A stretch of DNA of 64,000 nt from Sporothrix humicola (GCA_021396245.1 WNYE01000029.1:1-64000), one strand, 5' to 3'. Shown: positions 49,166-60,683, counted from the stretch's first letter. Translations and numbers: made by a program. Notes: generated from the sequence alone by a model not told the origin.

Positions 49166-50272
49166 GGACTGAAGGCCACCCCCTCTGAGGATGGGACTCA
49201 GGCGTTACCGCTTGTCTGGAATATAAGCACCTTTTCCCTTGTTATTTCTGTGCCCTCATCGCATACATTCAGTACCCCTCAGACGTGTTGAGCAGTTTCA
49301 ACCGTTGCATTTTATCATCGCTCTATAAGAATAAGCCCCTTCAGCCTGGTTTGTTGACATCAAGAAGACGCTGAAATTTTGGGTGGCAAAGTGCTGAAAC
49401 TGGGGTGACTTGCAAATTTGCGCTGTCAGACTATGTATTTAAAAGTACTTCGTACCAAGGGTTAAAAAGAAAGTTTAGAGTCAATCACAGAATGCGGCTA
49501 AAAATTGTCATATGTCGTCCGGATTGCGGGTACAATTTTAAATTACAACTGACAAACGCACAGAGTCCTTGTAAGACATGCCAGGTTCCCGTACAGACTG
49601 TCTGTTCTGGTAAACGAGCTATTTAAAACACTGATTCTTTTAAATTGGCGCCAACACAGAAGCGAATCTACATGCCGTGCCTCGCAATTGCCGTCTTCGG
49701 CTTGCTTAGAGTGCTTTGATCGCGGGGACAAAATATGAGTACAGATGTTCAGCATGGGAAAGGTTTCACGGAGTATTCCGTCGTACAAGTAGAGCATTAC
49801 CTCTTCAAAGCCGACCATACTAAGTATGGAGTACATATGTACTAGTTATCTCTCTTCCTGTGCTATATATTGACGCTATGCTGTTTTAGGCTGTGGCCCA
49901 GGGACAGGACTATTGGTGACTTACACAGTAAGCAACTAGCGAAGCGAATCACGAGCCATCATACGCGTGCAAGCATTCCAGGATAAGGTTAGATGAACAC
50001 AAGCATATGGAAAGACTTGCTATTGTCTCAGTTATTGGATTTTATTGGATTCAGTTATGGACTTCATAACGGCTAGTCTGGCCAGACCTTTTACGAGTAT
50101 GTCGTATATCGTAGCAACACTTTCTGCTTCTTTCTGCTTCTCAGCCCGCGTGCACGGGAGAATGCTGTATATAAGGACTGCTTTAGACACTGAACTACAA
50201 AGCGCCATTGCAACCCTCCTCGCCAAGTCTCCTGTACCATATTGAGAACATATTGAGAACATAGTGCCAACA

Positions 50273-51550
50273 ATGTGGACTTCTCCTCGTCGGCTTGCTC
50301 TCCTGGGCCTTGCGGTTGCAGGCCAGGTTCACGCCAAGCCGGTCAAGGGCATCTCCGAACTCGAATGCCTTGCTGTTGATTTGGTCGTTCGAGCTCTAGA
50401 TGCATGCACGACGGCAACTGCATTCTGCTCAAGCTACTTGTCAATCCCTACTATTACGAAGACGGCCACCGTCACCACTTCGCTGACGACTACTCAAATA
50501 ACCTCGAGCACAACCGGCACAAATATAATCACTGCGTCAACTGTGACCCAGATGCAGACCGTGTAAGCTTTAATACAATACGACTTTCACGGACATTTCT
50601 CACATATACATATTTCAAGGACTGCCACGGTCACTACTTGCATCCTTTCCCATTCCCAGGCCGAGGATGACTCGTCTTCCGACTCTTCTAAGAAACGTAA
50701 TGTCGGGCCACGACCATGCCGTCTTGCTCCAAGAAAAGCCATCCCTACGGCCTTGTCCAAGTTTTCCCAGGACGAGATCTCGACTGCCTGCAGCTGTCTG
50801 GGCATCCCAACTCCCACTGTGACTATTACCGGGACTGCCATGGCTACAAAGCCTGCCACCAGCATCATTAACATCGCTGCCACCTCGGATATGACTGCCA
50901 CCTCTGTTATCACTGTCACGACCACAACCACTGAGATAGTCTGCCCGACCCCTTCCCAGTGCGGTAACCAGGGCTTGCAGTTTGCCGTGTACCCTAATAA
51001 TCAGGGTGATAACAGCGACGCCACCTATAGTATATTCAACCCTGCCGTCTACAAGACCGAGATCCCCGAGTTCTCCGGTATCACCTCGACTGCTGGCGGC
51101 TTCTACTACAACTATGCACAGGAAATCACCGTCTACGGAACCAGCTATGCGTTTTTAAGCGACGACTTCGTTCTGGACCACCGCGGCTACATCTTCGCTG
51201 CTCAGAATGGCTCCTATACCATCTCCTTGACCAATGTCGACGATATAGTGTTGCTTTGGCTGGGCGCCAATGCTTATGCGGGATGGACGCGCGCCAATGC
51301 CGACGCTGTTGTCAATTTCGGCGAAGGCGGCGACGGCGGCGCAAGTGTCGATATGGTCGAGGGCGAATACATGCCCATCCGCATCTTGTACGCTCAGGCT
51401 CAAGGAGCGGCCGTGTTCCAGATCAGCATTACTGCTCCTGATGGCACCGTGTTCCTGAGCTCTAGCACTGAGAACTCCCCATACCTGGTCCAGTACTCCT
51501 GCGACCTAGTTTCTGCGCCCCAGTTCCCAGCTTGGGGTAGCGAGACTTAA
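50273..51550 (+). CDS. Secreted GLEYA-domain wall/adhesin protein
   Basis: The exons are 50273-50562 and 50620-51550, with a 57-nt intron at 50563-50619 (GTAAGC ... TCAAG), giving 406 residues. The start MWTSPRRLALLGLAVAG is a signal peptide, cleaved probably after QVHA. Residues 40-200 are Thr/Ser-rich (TKTATVTTSLTTTQIT and similar), typical of O-glycosylated wall stalks. They include a basic stretch, SKKRNVGPRPCR. From about residue 210 to the end is a GLEYA/PA14-like lectin fold: SGITSTAGGFYYNYAQ, the WLGANAYAGWTRANAD block near residue 310, then GEYMPIRILYAQAQG. Such domains bind glycans at the cell surface in fungal adhesins. No GPI-anchor tail is visible, so it may be released or linked non-covalently. 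It sits between the two transporter/hydrolase pairs. Confidence 0.85.
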
Positions 51551-51790
51551 AAGGGACCGCGACAACGGCAACGTATTTTTCGGTCCTCGGCCAGCGCAAC
51601 TATTAAAAGACGAGAGAGAGGAGAAAGGCGAGTTAAGTTTATTTTAAATTAATTGTTTGACATTATGGGAGACTAAAAGACCAGCGAGTGACCGAGTGAC
51701 CGAGTGACCGTTGTTGCTCATTGCTGTTGATTGCTGTTCGTTGCTGTCCGTTGCTGTTCACCTGTGCACGGTCCGCGTCCTCATCCCCAC

Positions 51791-52262
51791 CTAATAAATG
51801 TATCGAAAGTTGAGGTTTTCGCGGTCGGTCAAGTCGTCAAAGGCCTGGCTCAGCGCGGGATCGTAGGCCTGGACGGCGTCTTTCTTTGCGTTTTGGCGGC
51901 GCAGGTGCCAGCGCAGGGCGATGATGACGATGACGAGGAGCGTGTAGCAGCCGAGATGGGTCGAGAAGGCGATGAAGTAGCGCGGCGCGTCCCACGACAA
52001 AAAGATCTGGGGACCGATGGCGGCGGCCGCCGCCCACGACACAAAATTGCACGAAACGACGACGGCCTTTTTTGTCTGGCCGGCGACGTTGCGGCTGATC
52101 ATGGAGAGGGCGAGGGTCTGGGCGGACCAAAACGACAAGGCAATGTAGTAGCTGATGAGGAGGCCGATGCGGGTCGCGTTGTTTGTGTTTTGCACTGTCA
52201 TGAGGATGATTGTGCCAACAAACGATCTGTGAGAAGTTAGTGGGTGTGAAAAGAAAAAGAAG

Positions 52263-52304
<42 letters not shown>

Positions 52305-53437
52305 GTAAAGGGGGTAGAAGCTCACGGAATAACAAAGCAGCCCATCACGATAAGGTTCTGGCCCGTCTTCTTCACGAGGAACAAGGACGAGAAGAGAACA
52401 AGGATAATGTAAAAGCCCAGCACCATGGCGAGCAGCTGCGTTTGCAGCGTGGTGAAGTGGAAGCCCGAGATGATTATCGACTTGAAGGCGCCGAGGCCGC
52501 TGGTGGGCAGGGTGGTGCAGATCGAAATCAGGCAGTAGCCGTACGTCTGGGGATCGCGCAGCGCTTCGAGGGCTTGTTCTTTACGGAACACCTTGTTCTG
52601 CAGGCTCGTCTGGTTCTCGCGGACGCGCTCCACCATCAGGCGCTTGTCGGCTTCGGTAAAGCACTTTGCGCGCATGGGCGAGTCGGGCATGTAGACAAAC
52701 ACAAAGGCGCCCCAGAACACGGTGATGCCGCCGTAGGCGATGAACAGCGCCTGCCACGACTTGAGCGGCCCGCTGTTGATCAAGGAAAAACAGTACGCCA
52801 GGAGGCCGCCGACGATCTGCTGGCCGCCGTTCATCATATACCAGTAGGTCACGGCGGCGGCCTGCTCCGAGCGCTTGTACCACATGGCGCTCAACAAGAC
52901 AAAGATGGGCTGGCAGCAGGTCTCAAAGATGCCCAGCAGCGTGCGCAGGGCCAGCAAATCAACAAAGTTGCGCGCGGCGGCGTGGCAAGCCAGCGTGATG
53001 CCCCAACCAATAATGCTCAGCCCCAGGTACTTGGCAATGGGCACGCGCTGCAAAATGTAGTTGGTCGGGTACTCGGCGACGAGAATGGCAATGTAGACGC
53101 ACGTGGTCAGCCAGTTGAACTGCTGGCCGACGAGGTGGGTGTCGGCGGGCAGGTCCATGATGGAGACAAACGAGATGGTGCCCTTGTCGAGCGCCTGCAT
53201 AAAGTACGTGATGACCATGACGACGAGGATGCGGCGGTCGATCATGCGCTTGAGCCGCGTGTTGGTGGCCTCGTCAATGTCGATGCGCTCTTCGCCGGCG
53301 TACTCGGCCACTTCGCGGTCGATGCGGCCATAGTCGTGTTGCGCCGCCTTCTCGTCGACCGGCGACGCCGTCCGCGAAATGTGTTCAATGTCGTGGCTAG
53401 GGAGCCCGGGAGCCTGAGCGCCTGCGGATGAGCCCAT
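51791..53437 (-). CDS. MFS anion:cation symporter (Dal5/allantoate permease family)
   Basis: The exons are 53437-52326 and 52226-51791, with a 99-nt intron at 52227-52325 (GTGAGC donor, CTAAC branch site, CACAG acceptor), giving 515 residues. After a hydrophilic N-terminus come the first helix with RRILVVMVITYFMQALDKGT, VAEYPTNYILQRVPIAKYLG and GIFETCCQPIFVLLSAMWYK. MPDSPMRAKCFTEADK is in the central loop. These are hallmarks of the fungal Dal5/TNA1 family, which carries organic anions with protons. It has twelve predicted spans. The intron carries a 38-nt homopolymer. The gene diverges from a GH105 gene 835 bp away. That enzyme acts on unsaturated uronides, so an acidic pectin or rhamnogalacturonan oligosaccharide is a reasonable but unproven substrate. 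The 3' end faces the GLEYA gene (convergent, 240 bp). Confidence 0.88.
52262..52300. repeat. Poly-A/T tract inside an intron
   Basis: About 35-38 consecutive A residues (T in the transcript) lie within the 99-nt intron of the Dal5-type transporter, between donor and branch site. The length is likely variable and prone to sequencing error. Confidence 0.9.
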
Positions 53438-54272
53438 GGTGAGTGATACGAGAGCAGGAAAGTAGGAGAAAGAAGACTGAGAAGACTGAAAATACTAAGA
53501 ATACTGTCCAGTTGAACAGACAGAGTAAGAGTCAACCCGTCTATCGGCCGCAGCCTGCCCTTTATCCACGGCCGTCGGCGGGAGATACCCCGATGCTCGA
53601 TGCTGTTAATTGTGCTGTTAATTTCTGATTCAGTAGTTCGGCAGTCCCCCCCCACACTTCTCCGGATTTACTCGGTACTTGGTCCACTTACAGACTGTGG
53701 AGAAGTGGGGCGCGCTGTCACGGTCTCGAACCCATTAGCCGTTGCCGTCGCATCTGGATCCGACGGTCGGCAAGGGCCACAAGCCTCGCTATTCCCGGAG
53801 CTCTCCCGCAACATTAGACGACTTGATTGCCGTGTCCATCGCCAGGAATCCCATCCTTCGTCCAATGCCAAGAAGGGGGGAACACTGGTGGTCGCATGTG
53901 CTCGGTTATGGTCGCTGCATCAGGCACCGACATGAAGAACCAAGACACCAAAACACCAGGTGAGGACCACCACGCTACACCGAACACCGATCCACGGCGT
54001 CGTCTGGGAGTGCTAGAGCCCTTCTTCCTCTCCTCCTCTCGTCTCTTGATAGTTGCGCTGGCCGAGGACGGAAAAATACGCTCCCGTTGTCGCGGTCGAA
54101 TACAGCGAGACACAGTGCGGCTTTTGATCTCTTCTTGATTTTTTTTAATTTCTTTTATTTTCTTTTTTGTTTCTTTTTTTTAACCTTAATAAAACATATA
54201 ACCACGCCATGCGGGCGCACACATTAACAGCAAAAAGCACAGGCACAAAACACAGACCACACACCGGACACC
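53438..54272. promoter_or_regulatory. Divergent promoter, Dal5-type transporter / GH105
   Basis: This 835-bp region lies between two divergent start codons. It contains CGG N7 CGG at 53663-53675. It also has an imperfect inverted repeat, CCCACACTTCTCC at 53651-53663 against GGAGAAGTGGGG at 53699-53710. Before the GH105 start the leader is T-rich (54140-54180) and then CACA-rich. The binding function is inferred. Confidence 0.4.
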
Positions 54273-55478
54273 ATGGCAGCACTCGACCCCGCTAACGTAC
54301 ACCGCACAATCGACCTCCTGATCACGCAGCTCGTCGGCCTGCGCGACACCAAGCAGGAGTTTGTGTATCATCTTGCCGACGGCCGCGTGCTCGACACCAA
54401 GAGCTGGGACGGCTGGGACTGGACGCACGGCGTCGGTTTATATGGTATCTGGAAGTACTATGAGCTGACGGGGCGCGCCGATCTGTTACAGATTATCCGA
54501 CAATGGTTTGCAACACAGTTTTCCGCCGGGCGCGGCACAGAAAAGAATATTAATACCATGTCCGTCTTTCTGACGCTCGCGTACGTCTACGAGGAGACGC
54601 GCGACAAGACGTACCTGCCGTGGCTCGAGGCGTGGGCCGAGTGGGCGATGCACGATTTGCCGCGCACCGAATACGGCGGCATGCAGCACATTACCTACGT
54701 CAAGGCCAACACCCAGCAGCTGTGGGACGACACGCTGATGATGACGGCGCTGCCGCTGGCCAAGATCGGCGTGCTTCTGAGCCGGCCGCACTACGTCGAG
54801 GAGGCGCTGCGGCAGATGCTCGTGCTGGTGCAGTACCTCTTTGACCGCGACACCGGCTTGTTCTTTCACGGCTGGCAGTTTGATGATGGGGCGGGGGGCA
54901 ATACCGTCGGCCACAACTTTGCAAAGGCGCGCTGGGCCCGGGGCAACAGCTGGCTCACGATTGTCATTCCCGAGATGCTGGAGCTGCTGGACAGCGACAA
55001 GACAATAACTACTGGCGTCGGCATGGCCGCATTGCGATCGCACCTGCTCAACACGCTCGAGGCCCAGTGCCGCGCGCTCGCCAAGCTGCAAGAACCGTCG
55101 GGCCTCTGGCGCACGCTCCTCGACATCCCGGCATCCGACGGCTCATACCCCGAGGCCTCGGCCACCGCCGGCTTTGCCTATGGCATTCTCAAGGCCCGCC
55201 GCAAGCGCTTTTTGCCGGACCTGCCGGCGGGCGTGCGGGCAGGCGTATCAGGTTCAGATGCGGCTACCAGTACCAGGGGGTATGACGACATCGCCGCGGC
55301 CGCGATCCAGGCCGTCCTCGACAACGTCTCGCCCGACGGCGAGCTGCTGCAGACGAGCTTCGGCACCGGCATGGGCGACTCGCTGCAGTTCTACAAGGAC
55401 ATCCCCAAGACCGCCATGCCCTACGGCCAGGCCATGGCCATCATGGCACTCGTCGAGTTTTCCCACAGCTTCTACTGA
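54273..55478 (+). CDS. GH105 unsaturated rhamnogalacturonyl/uronyl hydrolase, intracellular
   Basis: This is a single-exon gene of 401 residues, starting in the context ACACCATGG. The sequence follows the (alpha/alpha)6 barrel of family 105 (YteR type). SWDGWDWTHGVGLYGIW lies near residue 45. LWDDTLMM at 150-157 holds the conserved acid/base Asp (D152 or D153). FHGWQFDDG, ARWARGNSWL, SGLWRTLLD and SYPEASATAGFAYGI then come in family order. The enzyme hydrates and cleaves the terminal 4,5-unsaturated galacturonic or glucuronic acid left by pectate or rhamnogalacturonan lyases, releasing the reducing-end sugar. It has no signal peptide, as for other GH105 enzymes that act inside the cell on imported disaccharides. 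The divergent symporter is the natural candidate for that import. Confidence 0.92.
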   Translation: MAALDPANVHRTIDLLITQLVGLRDTKQEFVYHLADGRVLDTKSWDGWDWTHGVGLYGIWKYYELTGRADLLQIIRQWFATQFSAGRGTEKNINTMSVFLTLAYVYEETRDKTYLPWLEAWAEWAMHDLPRTEYGGMQHITYVKANTQQLWDDTLMMTALPLAKIGVLLSRPHYVEEALRQMLVLVQYLFDRDTGLFFHGWQFDDGAGGNTVGHNFAKARWARGNSWLTIVIPEMLELLDSDKTITTGVGMAALRSHLLNTLEAQCRALAKLQEPSGLWRTLLDIPASDGSYPEASATAGFAYGILKARRKRFLPDLPAGVRAGVSGSDAATSTRGYDDIAAAAIQAVLDNVSPDGELLQTSFGTGMGDSLQFYKDIPKTAMPYGQAMAIMALVEFSHSFY

Positions 55479-55856
55479 TGACGTATGGGGCGCATTGTAT
55501 TTGATAGATCCGATAGAGGAAGTTATAGACGTGTATTGAGTTTTTCTAATCCAAATCTATTGTTCGACTTGTGACAGACTAGTGACCGGATAATGTGGAC
55601 CATGGGCGGAGGCATTGGCACCAAACGTGACGCCTCGTGTGACGTAGTCGTCTGTACGTTTAGCATAGGTTTAGTTATATCAAATAATGTACAGCAAAAC
55701 GTACCCTCTAGGCCGTATTAAAAAGGGCCATCGGCCGGTCCCGTTTAGGTCGAGGCTGTAGAGACTGTAAATACCCCTAAATTTAGCGTCAAAGCCGCTT
55801 GGTCTCGGTATTCTTAGACTTAGCATAGCGCAGAATCTTCCATCAGCAAATCACAA
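55479..55856. other. Intergenic DNA upstream of tRNA
   Basis: It contains CGGCCGGTCCCGTT at 55732-55745, the reverse complement of a 14-mer in the F-box divergent promoter (40546-40559). No other gene is seen. Confidence 0.5.
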
Positions 55857-55927
55857 GCGTCGGTGGTTTAGTGGTAAAATCTGTCGTTGCCATCGACAGG
55901 CCCCGGGTTCGATTCCCGGCCGACGCA
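55857..55927 (+). tRNA. tRNA-Gly(GCC)
   Basis: The 71-nt cloverleaf has acceptor arms GCGTCGG and CCGACGC with discriminator A, and a D arm with A-box-like TGGTTTAGTGG. The anticodon arm TGTCG-TTGCCAT-CGACA carries the anticodon GCC. The T arm has B-box GGTTCGATTCC. There is no intron. A T-rich run (TTTTCTTTTTTTC) starts about 7 nt downstream, as expected for a Pol III terminator. CCA is not encoded, as usual in eukaryotes. Confidence 0.97.
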
Positions 55928-57084
55928 GAAGATTTTCTTTTTTTCTTTTTTGTCTTTTCACCGATTTTCTTTTACGGAAATTTGTAGTCTTTTTCTTTTG
56001 AGTTTACTTTTTGGTTTCCTTTTTTTAATTCGCAGCATTCTCTAGCCTTTCTACTAAGATTAGAACAGGAAACAGAAACGATATCATCGACATTGTGAAT
56101 GTGACCGTGATATCAATCAATCTTTATGGAAAGATTGTAGTGACGATACGCCGAAATGCCATCCACGAGTCTACCTTTTCTAGACTTTTAATCATCTTCT
56201 CAAGTTCAATAGTGCTGCTTCTAGACTCCTGTAGCTTTTCATCTCGAGATACGGCAGTCCCTTCAATCCTTCTCAGGGCCGATGATAAGCTGGCTCCACC
56301 AAAATCCATCAACACGCACGACCGCACATCGGCGTGTAAGTGTTTTGCCCTACAGTCTGGGCCTGGGGTTGCCAAAATGGAAGATGTACCAAATTCGGCA
56401 ATTCAGCAAACGCACCAAAGTCACTTCTGCGAGTCATTATCACACCCTCTTTTGCTGTAAAGCACACGTGACGATGCTCGATACGGCAAGAAGCGGTATC
56501 GGTAGTCGCGATTGACACACGGAAATGGAGACACAAGCCGCTAACGCTGTCCTAACACTGGACCACGATAAGACGGGGGACCAGACAGGGGACTTGGACG
56601 GTGATAAACAGATAACGGCTCGCTGCTATTCGTTCGCTACAGCGTGTTTACACAGTGGTCGGGTCTCGACAAGCCTGTGGCGCCGCGCTAATGTTGACAG
56701 GCCCCCTGGCACTCCACCAATCGACCTTATCGCTTGCCGTTTCTCCTCATCCTTCCATCGCAGCTTCCCTCGCCCTCCCTCGCCTCTGCTTTCCACGGCG
56801 GGCGGGGGTGGACTCCTTCTCAAAAGGGCCCATCCGGCAAGCCCAAGATCTCTCCTTACATCTGGCTCGATCTGGCTCTCCACTTCCTGCCTTGCCTGCC
56901 TCTGTAGCAGAACTACCAGAAACTGGAGAAATCATTCACTCGTCACTCGACACTCGTCACTACCGAACTCCGCGCTCCTCTCCTCACAAGAAGAAACGAA
57001 ACAGGAACTGACATCTCACTCGGCCGGTGATCATTTCCGTGCGAGTCCCCCGTCTGCGAGTCTCAGACACCGACTCTCCTCAAA
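55928..57084. other. Intergenic and 5' leader of the Zn2Cys6 gene
   Basis: This begins with the Pol III terminator T-run. A frame from 56525 stays open for 187 codons and ends at 57088, overlapping the Zn2Cys6 start as ATGA. If the transcript starts far enough upstream, it would be a long overlapping upstream ORF. The last 300 bp are C/T-rich, typical of fungal promoters and leaders. Confidence 0.45.
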
Positions 57085-59441
57085 ATGAGTGCTCCCCAGC
57101 GCACTCGCACAGGCTGTTGGACCTGTCGTGGCCGCAGTGTCAAATGCGATGGTGAGTCGTTCTCTACTCTCACTCTCATCTTAATACAGTTCGCCGTGTT
57201 GACTCTTAACGTCCAGAGCGCCGCCCCATCTGCGGCAAATGCAGCAAGGCGGGCCTGCCGTGCTCGTACGGCATGCGCCTAACGTGGATTGAAGACTCGA
57301 TTGCGCGCGGCACGTGCCACGGCCGAGAAGGCCTGACGAAGGGGAGAAGGTCGTCAACAAAAGGATCGAAATCAGGGTCGACATCTGGCTCATCGACGTC
57401 GACATCGTCATCGTCGACATCTCGCAAGAAGGTACCGCCGTATCGTGCCGCCAAAGCGCCAGTCCACCCCTCGAGCGATCGAATCTCTTCGCAGACACCG
57501 CAGAGCACCCTCTTCTTTATCAACACATCCTACGATGATGTCATGTTCTATCTCGACTCGGATGCCGACAGAAGCGAGCCGAGGGAGGCTAAGACGGTGG
57601 GAAACACCGATAAAGAATACAACGGACAAGGCAGATACGACGCCGTTCCAGATATCGACTACACCAGCCTTGACCCTGATCTCGACCTCGACTTTGATCT
57701 CCCATACGACAACTCTGAAGAAGACTTGCTCAATGCCCTGATACCGTCCGAGTTTGGCCACACTGCCGCCCATACACAGGACTTCAGTGTGCTTGACAAC
57801 ACTCCGCAGCCCATCCTCAGCCGCGCCTTGACCGGCCGGTGGGCGCCGCTGTTTGGCAACATCTCCGCCGCCGAGTCCCATCTCCTCGACTTTTACACCG
57901 CCATCGTCTGCTCAAAGGCCACCATGCTCGACGAGCGCGACCACAACCCGTTTCGCTTTATCCTGCTGCCCATGGCCATGTCGTCGCGGCGGGTGTACTA
58001 TGGTCTACTGGCCGTCGCCGCCAGCAAAATGGCGGCCCATCTTCTTCTCGCGGCCACATCGACAACAGCAGACACCCAAAACACCCAGGCCCAGGCGCTC
58101 GCCCTCACCTACCGGCAGTACGCGCTGGGCGGCCTGCGCCAGTTCCTGTCGACCATCCGCCCCACTGAGCCCCAGGACTTGCTCGAGGCTCTGGCCGCCG
58201 CCATCCCGCTCTGCTGGTTCGAGGTCGCCGACCACTGCCAGCCGACCTGGACCGACCATTTAGCAGCCATTGCCGCCCTGCTCGAGGCCTGCACGAACCA
58301 CCCGGCCATGCCCGACTCGGCCCAGGACATTGTGCGTTTTGCGTGGCAGTACTTTGCCTACCACCTCGTGACGGCCAAGACGACGTTTGCCGTCAACCAG
58401 GTGGTGACGTCGTCGGCGAGCTCGGCACTACGCCTGCCGACAACGCCCATCTCGCGGCAGTACATGCACCTGCGGGCCGACACGACACGCGACGCGTACG
58501 TTGACGCGTACCAGGGATTCAGCAACACACTCCTCTTTCTGATTGACGACATTTGCGAGCTGCGCAACCTGCCGCCTGCGACGGCCGTGAGCGACGTGGC
58601 CGCCACTGTGCACCGCATAGAAGAGGCCATTGTGTCGCTGAGGCAGTTGCCGCCAAAGCCGCACCTGTTCGAAGAAGGCGACAGCCTCTTCCATGATCTT
58701 TTTAGTGCAGGCGACGACAGCAGGAGTCCGTCCTCCACCTCTACCTCTTCCACCAGCGGTGACCGCCCCACCACACCTCCCAATACCGACCGCACCCGCT
58801 TCCTCGTCCTCGAGAGCACTGCTGAGGCCCATCGTCTGGGCGCCCTCCTGTTCCTGGACGAGACCTGTGCCCTGTACTGGCCCGACATTGTCCCCAGAAC
58901 CCGCGCCGTCCGCAGTCGGCTGGTCGACCAGATTGTCGATCTGTCCCGGGCCATTCTCGCCGCAGAGCACGTCACCGCCGCCTTTCCCGTCTGGGCCGTC
59001 TTCATGGCGGGCTGTATGGCGACGGGGGGCGTCGCCTCCTCCTCTGGGGGAGGCGACCAACGCCAGCGCATCCTCGACATCTTTGCCCGCCTCGAAAAGA
59101 CAATGTTCCGCAGCATCCCGCCCGCCCGCAAGGTCGTCGAGATGGTCTGGCGCCAGCAGGACCTGACCGTCGACGAGAACCCGCGCGTGGCGGCGTCGTG
59201 GAACGGCTCGTTCCGGACGTGGAAACGGGCGGCTGACCACGGGGGTGGTGAGCAGACCAATGTCGGTGTTGACAACAACAAAGAAGAGAAGAAGAATGAG
59301 AAGACAGAGAGACGGTCGAGAGGGCGGGCGCCGTTGACAAGCACAACAGGGGTGGCCTCGCTAGTGTCAAAAGCTGCCGCTCAATTCTCCTGGGAACGAG
59401 CCATGGTCATGCTGGGCGAGTCGAGGCTGAGTCTGACCTGA
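57085..59441 (+). CDS. Zn2Cys6 transcription factor
   Basis: The exons are 57085-57151 and 57217-59441, with a 65-nt intron at 57152-57216 (GTGAGT ... TCCAG), giving 763 residues. Splicing joins the zinc cluster C11-x2-C14-x6-C21-x6-C28-x2-C31-x6-C38 (CWTCRGRSVKC, then CGKCSKAGLPC), a canonical binuclear Zn2Cys6 DNA-binding domain. The intron falls between residues 22 and 23, a common site in this family. A Ser/Thr-rich linker (SGSTSGSSTSTSSSS) follows, with an Asp-rich acidic stretch near residue 150. The long alpha-helical middle region resembles the fungal-specific regulatory domain of Pro1/ARCA-type factors. It is the only regulator in the window and could control the nearby carbohydrate genes, whose promoters carry paired CGG triplets. 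This is an inference from position. Confidence 0.9.
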
Positions 59442-60683
59442 ACGATCTATTGCGAATACGGCTGTTTATGTATACGATAGCGTTTTTATGAGTTTATGAT
59501 TGAAGAAATCAATGATTTGTTTGGTTCCTATTGTTTCAGTGTCATAATGGCCGATTGTCTGATGTTTGTAAATTTTCGTCTTTTTTCGTGATTATTTGTT
59601 TAGTTTTTCGTTTTACTTTTTCGCGTAAATTTATTTCAAAAAAAAAATAGAAATAAAAATTGGTCAAACAAAATTGTGAATAATCGAATAAACTCTATTA
59701 GAAAGTAGTCCAAGTCCAAAAGACATAATAAAATCAATTTGAAGAAAATGAACATGGTTGTCGTCTGTTTTGGCGAACAAACACGATGTGCCAAATCGGC
59801 GTTGTGCATGGTCGCTCCTGCCGTGTTGATCCCACAACGCGCCTTCCTCCCAGGCACCGTTTGTTAACTCCCCGCCTCCCTTCTCATTTTGCACCTGCGC
59901 CCTCTTTTGACAAACCTTTTACGACGTATTAATTCCTTCATTCTTCTTGTCATCGCCAACATCTGCAACCTACCCCGCGCTTTGAGTTGCATAAACACGA
60001 CCTCGATGCTCAATTTGCAATCAACGCAACCCGGCACGCAACCGAAGATCCGGCATCGTTCCGCTGCACACGTTGCAGCGAAAGCGGTTCTTCTTCTCCT
60101 GCTCTCTTCTCTTGGGAAGGAATTATTCAAGACGGTTGAACTCCTCTTCCTGATACTACATCGCTTAACGGTTGGCAAGGAGGTTGCCGTTGTGGGCTCT
60201 GCCCTGCCTGTCATTTTGTTTTGGCTGCACACGCACCACGGAACTTGCAAACGCCGACTTGCCGACGTGCTGGAAAGGAGCAACAGAAGGCCTGGATCAC
60301 AACCACAACGGCACCACAGCACCACAACTCACCCAACCGAATCAATAGAACCACAATTATTCCCAAATGGGCGGTTGAACCGCTGTGGCTAAGCCAATCC
60401 TGCGATCCTTTCATCCCACGGTATAGGCCGTCAGTGGAATTTGGATGTTTAGGATGCATTGGATGCATTGCGGGCCACTCCCGGGCCACATGGGATGATT
60501 GACAATCAAGCCATCGACCCGGTTTTCGGGAAACTGGATGTTTCTAGATGAAAGAAGAGATGGAAGAACAAGTACAAATACACCCACTCACCTCTTCCCC
60601 TCTTTAGATATGCCATCCGAGTCACTTTCCAAAGACTCATCTTCAAACCTCCTCCGACATTCCTCACCCCATCCTCCCCCGCA
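59442..60683. other. Intergenic DNA
   Basis: The first 300 bp are strongly AT-rich, as in 3' flanks. Frames on both strands between 59864 and 60392 overlap each other and have no recognisable motif, so I call no gene here. Confidence 0.5.

Larger units (their letters stand above)
47888..50272. other. 2.4-kb intergenic region with short repeats
   Basis: No credible gene was found. Besides the palindromic repeats at 49044-49140 and the AT microsatellite at 49147-49165, the DNA is AT-rich and without structure. The frame at 49405-49626 contains two Cys pairs (CRPDCGY and CKTCQ) but nothing else gene-like. Confidence 0.5.

Noticed and set aside
52442..53431. 329-codon plus-strand frame across the Dal5-type transporter
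   Set aside because: It is an antisense shadow with Gly/Ala/Arg/His-rich composition, while the opposite strand has full transporter motifs and a matching intron.
58358..59344. 328-codon minus-strand frame in the Zn2Cys6 gene
   Set aside because: It is an antisense shadow. The plus strand continues a valid zinc-cluster protein.
59864..60392. Overlapping 153- and 167-codon frames on opposite strands
   Set aside because: Neither has a motif, good composition or a start context. They lie in normal intergenic DNA.
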